From: Heterohyrax brucei
Lineage: Eukaryota > Chordata > Mammalia > Hyracoidea > Procaviidae
DNA length: 64,000 bases
Assembly (NCBI GenBank): GCA_028571685.1
Contig: CM053158.1
Span: 57,814,001-57,878,000, forward strand
Direction of reading: 5' to 3'
Made by a program: the position numbers and the translations under genes. The notes below the pieces were generated by a model. That model was given only the letters and a program-made list of their open reading frames with translations, ran no database searches and was not told the origin of the DNA. Numbering within the stretch: the stretch's first letter is position 1; each line of letters opens with the position of its first letter. Shown piece by piece: positions 56,246 to 64,000 of the stretch.

Positions 56246-59200
56246 ATGGCAGCAGTGAACACATACCTATCAATAATTACATTGAATGTGAATGGACTGA
56301 ATGCTCCAGTAAAGAGACACCGAGTGTCATCTTGGATCAAAAAACATGACCCATCTATATGTTGTCTACAAGAAACTCACTTGAGACCTAAAGACAGGAA
56401 CAAACTGAAAATTAAAGGATGGAAGAATATATATCAAGCTAACAATGAACAAAGAAGAGCAGGGGTGGCCATTCTAATTTCAGACAAAATCAATTTTAAT
56501 GTCCAATCCACCATAGTGGACAAAGATGGTCACTATTTATTGCTGAAAGGTTCAGTACACAAGCAAGACTTAACTATATTAAATATTTATGCACCTAATG
56601 CCAGAACACCTAAATATGTCGAAGGAACACTCACTACGCTCAAAAGAGAGTTAGATGACTCCACAATAATAGTGGGAGACTTTAACTCTCCACTCTCATT
56701 ACTAGACAGATCATCTAGAAAAAAGCTCAGTAAAGATAGAGAAAACCTCACTGACACAATTAACCAACTAAACCTCATTGATATATACAGAACTTTCCAC
56801 CCATCAGCAGACAACTACACCTTCTTCTCCAGTGCACATGGAACATTCTCCAGAATTGACCACGTGATAGGCCATAAAGCAATGCTCAACAAAATCCATA
56901 CCGTTGAATTACTGCGAAGCATCTTCTCAGATCATAAAGCCATCAAAGTTGAAATCAATAGCAGAAAAAACAGAGATAGAAAGTGGAACTCTTGGAAACT
57001 GAACAACATCTTGCTCAAAAAAACATGGGTTATAGAGGAAATCAAGGATGAATTAAAGAAATTCATGGATTCCAATGAGAACGAAAACACTTCCTACCAG
57101 AACCTACGGGATACAACCAAAGCAGTGCTCAGAGGTCTGTTTATCTCCAGAAATGCACACATCTGGAAGGAAGAAAGAAACCAAATCAAGGAACTGATTC
57201 TACAGCTTGAACAAGTAGAAAGAGAACAACAGAGGAACCCTTCGGGCACCAGAAGAAAGGAGATCATAAAGATTAGAGCAGAGCTAAATGAATTAGAGAA
57301 TAGAAAAACAATTGAAAAAGTTGAAAAGACCAAAAGCTGATTTTTTGAAAAGATTAAGAAAATTGATAAACCACTGGCTAAACTTACTAAAGAAAAGCAG
57401 GAAAGGAAACAAATAACCCAAATTAGAAATAAGAGGGGAGTTGTCAACACAGATGCAACAGAAATCAAAAATATCATAACAGAATACTATGAAAGACTGT
57501 ACTCTAACAAATTTGAAAACCTAGGGGAAATGGACCAATTCCTTGACTCATACCACCTACCCAAATTATCACAACATGAAGCAGAACAACTTAATAAACC
57601 CATCACAAAGGAAGAGATTGAAAAGGTCATCAAAACACTGCCAACCAAAAAAAGTCCGGGCCCAGATGGCTTCACGGCAGAATTCTACCAAGCATTTAGA
57701 GAAGAATTATCCCCAATACTACTGAGACTATTTCACAGTATAGAAAGGGATGGAGTACTCCCAAACTCATTCTATGAAGCCGGCATAACCCTGATACCTA
57801 AGCCAGGGAAAGATCCAACAAAGACAGAGAACTACACACCGATATCACTCATGAACCTAGATACAAAGATGATCAACAAAATTCTTGCCAACAGAATACA
57901 ACAACATATCAAGAAAATAATCCATCATGACCAAGTGGGATTCATACCAGGGATGCAAGGCTGGTTCAACATCAGGAAAACAATTAATGCGATAAACCAC
58001 ATAAATAACACAAAAGACAAGGATCACCTGATTTTGTCCATTGATGCCGAAAAGGCATTTGATAAAGTCCAACACCCATTCATGCTAAAAACTCTTAGCA
58101 AAATGGGCATAGACAGCAAATTCCTCAACACAATAAGGGCCATTTATACAAAGCCAGTTGCCCACATCATCCTGAATGGAGAGAGACTGAAAGACTTTCC
58201 CTTTAGATCAGGAACTAGACAAGGATGCCCACTCTCACCTCTCCTATTCAACATTGTGCTAGAAGTTCTAGCCAGAGCAATTAGACAAGACGAAGAAATA
58301 AACGGCATCTGCATCGGCAAAGAGGAAGTTAAAATCTCCCTGTTTGCAGATGATATGATTGTATATGCAGAGAACTCCAAGGAATCTATAAGTAAGCTAC
58401 TCAAACTGATAGAAGAGTTCAGCAAAGTCTCAGGATACAAGATAAACATAAGTAAATCAGTAGGATTCCTTTATACCAACAACGAGACTGTTAAGGAGGA
58501 AATTATCAGATCAATACCATTTACGATAGCCCCTAAGAAGATAAAGTACCTAGGAATGAATCTAACCAGAGAAACAACAGACCTTTACAAAGAGAACTAC
58601 AAGCCCTTACTACAAGAAACTAAAAGAGACTTAGATAAGTGGAAAAACCTACCCTGCTCATGGATAGGAAGACTTAACATTGTGAAAATGTCTATTTTAC
58701 CCAAAGCAATTTATTTATATAATGCAATCCCCATACAAGTTCCAGCATCATTTTTTAATGAGATGGAGAAACAAATCACCAATTTTGTTTGGAAATGGAA
58801 GAAGCCCCAGATAAGTAAGATACTACTAAAGAAGAAGAACACACTGGGAGGCCCCTCATTACCTGACCTTAGAATGTACTACACTGCCACAGTGGTCAAA
58901 ACAGCCTGGTACTGGTACAAGAACAGACAGATCGATCAATGGAACAGAATTGAGACCCCAGAGATGACACCATCTGCCTATGAACAGTTGATACTCGACA
59001 AAGGCCCTAAGACATTCAACTGGGGTAAAAACAGTCTCTTCAACAAATGGTGCTGGCAAAATTGGTTATCCATCTGCAATAAACTGAATCAAAATCCATA
59101 TCTTACACCTTATACAAAAACCAACTCCAACTGGATAAAAGACCTAAATGTCAAACCTAAAACGATAAAGCTCATCCAAGAGAAGGTAGGAACAACAATG

Positions 59201-60048
59201 GAAGTTTTAATACACAATGAGGACAGACTCCAACATCTGTCAAACAAACCACAATCAACGGAAGAGAAAATAGATAAATGGGAACTATTAAGAATCAAAC
59301 ACTTTAGCTAATCCAAAGACTTTATTAATGGAATCAAAAGAACACCCACAGAATGGGAAAAAATATTTGGCAACTCGATGTCAGACCGACGCCTGATCTC
59401 CATAATCTATAAGATACTACAAAATATCGATAAGAAGAAGATAAACCATCCAATTAAGCAGTGGGCAAAGGAGATGGACAGACACTTCACTAAAGAGGAG
59501 ATCCAGGCAGCCAAAAAACACATGCAGACATGTTCACGATCTTTAGTTATTAAAGAAATTCAAATCAAGACAACAATGAGATACCATCTCACCCCAACAA
59601 GATTGGCCATGATCCAGAAAACACAAAACAACAAATGCTGGAGAGGCTGTGGAGAAAGCGGAACCCTCCTACACTGTTGGTGGGGTTGCAAAATGGTCCA
59701 GCCTCTTTGGAAGGCAATCTGGCACTTCCTTAAAAAATGGATATTGATCTACCATTTGACCCAGTCATTCCACTACTTGGAATATATCCTACAGATTCAA
59801 GGCCTTTCACACCAACGGACACATGCACCAGAATGTTTATCGCAGCACAGTCTACGATAGCAAAAAGATGGAATCAACGCAGATGCCCAACAATAGAAGA
59901 ATGGATAGGTAAACCATGGTACATATACTCAATGGAGCACTACGCAATGATAAAGAATAACAATGATTCCAGGAAACATCTCCTAACCTGGTTTCAACTG
60001 GAAGACATTATGTTGAGTGTCAGCGACAAAAGGACAAATACTGTATGA
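56246..60048 (+). pseudogene. L1 ORF2 (endonuclease-reverse transcriptase), three lesions
   Basis: ORF2p nicks DNA and reverse-transcribes L1 RNA on the target. The full span corresponds to about 1,267 codons, close to the human 1,275. Endonuclease residues N14, E43, Y115, D145, N147, D205, D229 and H230 are all present. The reverse-transcriptase FADD motif is at residues 700-703 (58343-58354). The C-terminal cysteine motif C-x3-C-x7-H-x4-C begins at residue 1131 (59636). Lesions are a TGA at 57338-57340, in a context where related elements have Trp, a TAA at 59309-59311, and a frameshift at an A6 run (59732-59737). Reading continues after each. The protein cannot be made at full length. Confidence 0.95.
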
Positions 60049-61074
60049 GACGTCTACGATAAGACCTCAAAAACAGACTTGTGTATAGAAGAAAAGACTC
60101 TTTGACAGCTGCAAGGGAGGGGAGGGAGGGAGGGGATGGGGGGAAGGCTTAGTTTAGATAGTTACTAGAAATCTAGTGATAGCACACATTAGAAACAAGA
60201 ACATTAAGTGGACTTCAGCATAACTTGAGTACTCCTTCCATCTTGACTCAATACTGCAAGGATAGAGTAGCTGGGGCAAGGGGCAGGGGACCATGCTCTT
60301 AGGTGAATTCCAGGCCAGTTTGTACAACTAGCGTTTTGCTAAGAGAGCTCTCTGCACCCCACATTGGTGAGTGGCGTCTGGGGTCTTAAAAGCTGCCAAG
60401 CTGCCATCCGAGGACACAGCAAATGGTCCCAACTCAGCAGGAACGGATGCTCACTGAGGACCAAAATGACATGCAGTAAAGACAACCAAGAAGACAGAGA
60501 GACCCACAAGAGTGGGTGCCTACATCGACTTGGGACAGGAAGAACCGGATGGTGCCCGGCCACCACCAGTGATGGCCATGATGGAGCTCACAGAGAAGAG
60601 TCTCACTGGCAACACAAGAATAAAAAGGGGTGCATCCTGAGATCTCCACTAAAAGACCTCAATTGATGGTCCAGTGGTTTGGGGGTTCCTCTGAGAGCAT
60701 GGCCCCCAGCCCTGATACTGCCCTTTCCCATAAATTATAACAAAGGTCCACTCTTTGGACAGGAATGGATTGGACTTGGCAATGCAGAGTGACCATATAT
60801 TGGAAGCACTTTGTGATTCTGTACATCTACAGGATATCATCTTGCTGACCTCTGGCTGGAGGAAGGGGAGTGGACGGAGAGGAGGGGAAAGGAGACTGTT
60901 GGGAGGATGAGACATGTATGGAGCAGAGAGGAATAGTGTGCAGTCACCGGACAGAGAGAGCAGTGGAAGCTGCATATAGGTGGGCATGTAAATTTATATG
61001 TGAATGTACATTTTCACTCAGTTATGTTAAATAAAAATAAAAAAGTTTAAAAAAATTAAAAAATAAAAGAAGAA
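60049..61074 (+). other. L1 3'UTR and A-rich tail
   Basis: About 1 kb long. A G-rich tract sits at 60115-60146 near its start, as in other mammalian L1s. The end is A-rich rather than a pure poly(A) (61026-61074). Parts of this UTR recur at 11985-12280 and 43720-43850 in 5'-truncated copies. Confidence 0.88.
60115..60146 (+). other. G-quadruplex-type tract in L1 3'UTR
   Basis: Seven or more runs of three to six G are separated by single A, or AT, for example gggagggagggagggg. Such polypurine tracts are a recurring feature of L1 3'UTRs. Confidence 0.8.
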
Positions 61075-61083
61075 GAAGATGTG

Positions 61084-61535
61084 ACTTTTAGAACTAAGGT
61101 GCAGCTGACCCAAGCCACAATATTTTCAATCACTTCATGTGCATGCAAAAGTTAGACAGCTAATAAGGAAGACCACAGAGGAACTGGTTCATCTGAGTTA
61201 TGATGTTGGTGGAGAATACTGGATATACCAGGGACTACAGGAAGAATGAACAATTCTGCCTTGGCAATGACAGTGGCAAGACTTGATCTCACATACCTTG
61301 GACATGTTTTCAGGAGAGACTAGCAAGTGGAGAAGGACATCATGCCTGGTAAAGTGTTAGTAAAAAAGAGAAAGACTCTAAATGAAACGGGTTGGCACAG
61401 GGGCTGCAACAATAGTCATAAGCACAGCAGAGATGGTGAGGGTGGCACAGGACCCAGTAATATTTCATTCCATTGTACATACAGTCACTATAGAGTTGGA
61501 ACCAACTCAGGGCACCTCACAATAATGATAGCTCG
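61084..61535 (+). mobile_element. RTE (BovB-like) fragment, part right of L1 insertion
   Basis: This continues the copy at 53601-53882: aactaaggtgcagctgaccc, ctacaggaagaatgaacaat and the tail tagagttggaaccaactcag with gcacctcacaataatg. It supplies the 3' end with the SINE-like tail. Confidence 0.82.
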
Positions 61536-61900
61536 TGTTTACTGAGTGTTTTACTGGCCATGCTAAGCACTTTTCATGGATTATCAGATCATTTACTACT
61601 CCTCATAATAACCCTTTAAGTAGGTACTGTTATTAACCTTGGAAACCCTAGTGGTACAGAGGTTAAGAATTAAGGTTATTAACCAAAAGGTCAGCAGTTC
61701 AAATCCACCAGATGCTCCTTGGAAACTCTATGAGACAGTTCTACCCTGTCCTAAAGGGTCACTATGAGTCACAATCAACTCCACAACAATGGATTTGGGT
61801 GTCTTGTTGTTATTATTACTAACCTCATTTTTGGAGCAAAGAAGACAAGGCTTAGAGAGGTCAGGTGACTACTGCAATTTGATTCTCAGAAGAACCTTTT
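61536..61900 (-). mobile_element. MIR relic split by an AfroSINE
   Basis: Antisense MIR order: gccatgctaagcacttttca, taataaccctttaagtaggt and, after the SINE, aggcttagagaggtcaggtg. Confidence 0.65.
61636..61800 (+). mobile_element. AfroSINE nested in MIR
   Basis: It reads ggaaaccctagtggtacaga, aaccaaaaggtcagcagttc and a tail gagtcacaatcaactccaca. Confidence 0.92.
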
Positions 61901-64000
61901 TTTACAGACTTCTGAACACCAGCAAATGAAGATTTTTGCAGCAGCATCCGAACTTAGCCCTCTTTTGTGTTTCCCCTAACTGAACATGCCGATCAAGCTG
62001 CAGGGTGGTTTCAGTTGAAACCTCTTCTGGCTCATAGGTGCTCCAGAAAGACAAATCCTTCTTGGAGCAGCCTCCGGAGACCCTTTTGCCTGTAAGTAGT
62101 GGGATGCTGTGAGTCCTCGCTCAACCCTCCATGCTTCTCTTATTAATTTGGAGCCGTGCTGTGATACGCCATGTGCTAGACTTAGAGCGGGGTTTTACAG
62201 CTAGGCATCTCTAATGCGGGCATAATCTTGCCAGTCAAATAAACTGCAATTAAAGGTTTCAAAGAGTTATGTTTAGCTCCCAGCAGTTTCCCCCTTAATG
62301 AAGAGGCTGCCGTTGAAAGTCAGGTCAGGCAAAAGGCTTTTTTTTTTTTGTCTGATGCCAAGACTAATGTGAGTTTGAGAGCCATCTAGGTGTTCACGCC
62401 AGGCTAGAGCGACAGAGAGCCTGGAAGTTTAACTAACTCTCCTCTGCCACCTAGTGCTGCTCAGAATTAGAGGTTATGCTCTTTTTGCTGTTCTTAGGGA
62501 GAGATTCTCTTTTGTGGACAAGAAAACTTGCTGTCCTTCGCACGGTGTATTCTTTGTCACAGATTAAAAGTTACTTATCATGGGCTGCTTTTCTCTTCTT
62601 TTGAAATTTGGCAATTCCTTGATCTTTTGGAAAGTGGATTTTGATACTCCAATGCATCAGGAAATAAAACTAAACTGAAGGGAATGTCAGATATGTATTT
62701 GTATAAATATGAACTTTATGGATTCAATTTCAATTGCATCAGCCCTTTGACAATACTCCACAGGTTTCTTTAGTAGATTCTTACCTATGGTCTGGCTTCT
62801 TAGAAACAAGTCCTTTAATATGACAAGCATTAGGCTGGACAAAAGAAGAAGTCTGAAAGTTCAGAGCAATTTCTGAACTTTGGCTTAGCCTTAGAGTCTC
62901 GTGTTTGTGAACATTTTCAGAAGAAGATGATACTTTGTGCTCTCACAGAGTCTTTGAGGGGAATACAGAGAACACAGCCATTGTTGCTCCTTACTGACAT
63001 GGAAAAGCCCCTAACTTCCTGTTTTCATCTCGGTGGCATCTCTTGAGTTTCTGAATACTGCAGGTCACTACAGTCTCTTGAGGCTTATTTCTTTGACCCC
63101 TGAGCTTTGCAAAGGTTTGTCAGGATATAATTATTGATAGTTATTGCTGTAACTATTTCTATTTGTTTGGAAACCATAGCTAAAAATGTGATAACTGTTG
63201 GAGTATTTTAGAAAACAAGCAAGACAGTGACAGTACTATATAGATATAGATCTTTACCTTTGAATCTACTTTCAGAGAGTTGTTTAGAACCGGCACACTT
63301 AAGCATGAGCTTAAATTTATGAAAACTGTAAAGAGAAGTTACCTTCAGAAGATTCAGTTCATTTTGCTATGTTGATAATAAACTCCTTGAACGCAAGCTC
63401 CCTGGCAGTGTTTCTTTAAGAGCGTAGCACACAGTGGGTTCCCAATAAAAGATTGAAACAAGGCAGACAGTTGAAAACAATGCAGATTACAGACTTGTCA
63501 GGACCCATAACTTCATAAAATAGAGTAATTGTGGTGTACTGCTGTTGAACACATAGTTTGTTTTGCAGTGAAATACCACTGAGAGAATTTTTATAAAAGA
63601 GAAAGCCACATTTTATTATTTGTTGATGTGAGATGGAGGAAGGTCATTAAGGGTAGTTGACCTTGAAAGGGGATTGATTCCAGCATGCTGAGCTCACTGA
63701 GCCTAGTATCAGAATAAAGCCAATACAGGCGATAGACAATTAGTGGAGCAGATATGGGAACGCCTTTTCTGATTATAGCTCAGTGGATTTGGCCTGGCTG
63801 TGACAGGCTGGTTACAACGAGAACTCTCATGGGCTTTGGATTGTCTACTGTTAACAACTATCAGTTCTTAGTTGGGGAAAAGCTTTATTAAACAACTATG
63901 TTGAAATTGATGATAGCCTGTTGTTTGGTGGGGGGAAGTAAAAGTGTCTCCAAATTATTTTACCTTGATGTTGAGGAAAAATTTTAAATTGCATGTGAAT
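61901..64000. other. Intergenic, mostly unrecognised; short L2 relic
   Basis: No gene-like frame. A block at about 63370-63460 (aaactccttgaacgcaagct, agcacacagtgggttcccaa) resembles the 3' end of an L2 LINE. A T-run lies at 62339-62350. The rest shows nothing I can name. Confidence 0.5.

Larger units (their letters stand above)
53883..61074 (+). mobile_element. Near-full-length L1 (about 7.2 kb)
   Basis: The element runs from a typical L1 start (gggcggagtcaagatggcgg) through 5'UTR, ORF1, ORF2 and 3'UTR to an A-rich end. A 9-bp duplication gaagatgtg flanks it (53874-53882 and 61075-61083). It splits an RTE fragment cleanly. ORF1 is open. ORF2 has two stops and one frameshift, so this copy cannot move by itself. 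It is by far the best preserved L1 in the window and probably the youngest. Confidence 0.95.

Overview
This is mammalian nuclear DNA, almost certainly from an afrotherian and most likely an elephant or close relative. The main reason is at least 18 copies of a tRNA-derived SINE of the AfroSINE type, which is restricted to Afrotheria, next to BovB-like RTE LINE fragments whose 3' tail resembles the SINE tail. L1 LINEs, MaLR LTRs, MIR, L2 and MER20 relics complete a typical placental background. The species itself cannot be fixed from the sequence alone.

The only host gene recognised is KBTBD8, on the minus strand at the left end. Three coding exons can be placed with matching splice phases: exon 1 (7142-7127, 16 coding nt), exon 2 (6505-6295) and exon 3 (2452-1338). 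They give 447 complete codons, including BTB, BACK and the first Kelch motifs. The last exon lies beyond base 1. A CpG-rich promoter (about 6840-7480) carries NF-Y, ZNF143-type and GC-box motifs.

From about 7.5 kb to 64 kb no host gene is visible. This is intergenic DNA built from nested transposable elements: (i) 7.5-13.6 kb, old MIR, MLT1 and L1 pieces; (ii) 13.9-16.4 kb, a minus-strand 5'-truncated L1 with a 12-bp target duplication; (iii) 17.7-19 kb, the 5' half of an RTE element; (iv) 19-28.2 kb, a long minus-strand L1 broken by a complete MaLR-type element (two 523-bp LTRs) and an RTE fragment; (v) 28.3-35.7 kb, a MaLR LTR with internal sequence, MER20, mariner and SINE relics; (vi) 35.7-41.5 kb, an internally deleted minus-strand L1 holding an RTE, which itself holds a mariner; (vii) 41.7-43.9 kb, old L1 with an LTR solo insertion; (viii) 44.3-50.95 kb, a degraded minus-strand endogenous retrovirus with LTRs and gag, pro, pol and env remnants; (ix) 53.88-61.07 kb, a nearly full-length plus-strand L1 (5'UTR, intact ORF1, ORF2 with two stops and one frameshift, 3'UTR with a G-rich tract) inserted into an RTE fragment; (x) 61-64 kb, old MIR and L2 relics and unrecognised sequence.

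The transposons do not cooperate with the host gene in any way visible here. The links are among themselves: SINE tails resemble RTE tails, and nested insertions give relative ages. I found no convincing new biological system. The most informative items are the env-bearing retroviral remnant, the mariner with a checkable empty site, the fold-back junction of one RTE insertion, and the near-intact L1.
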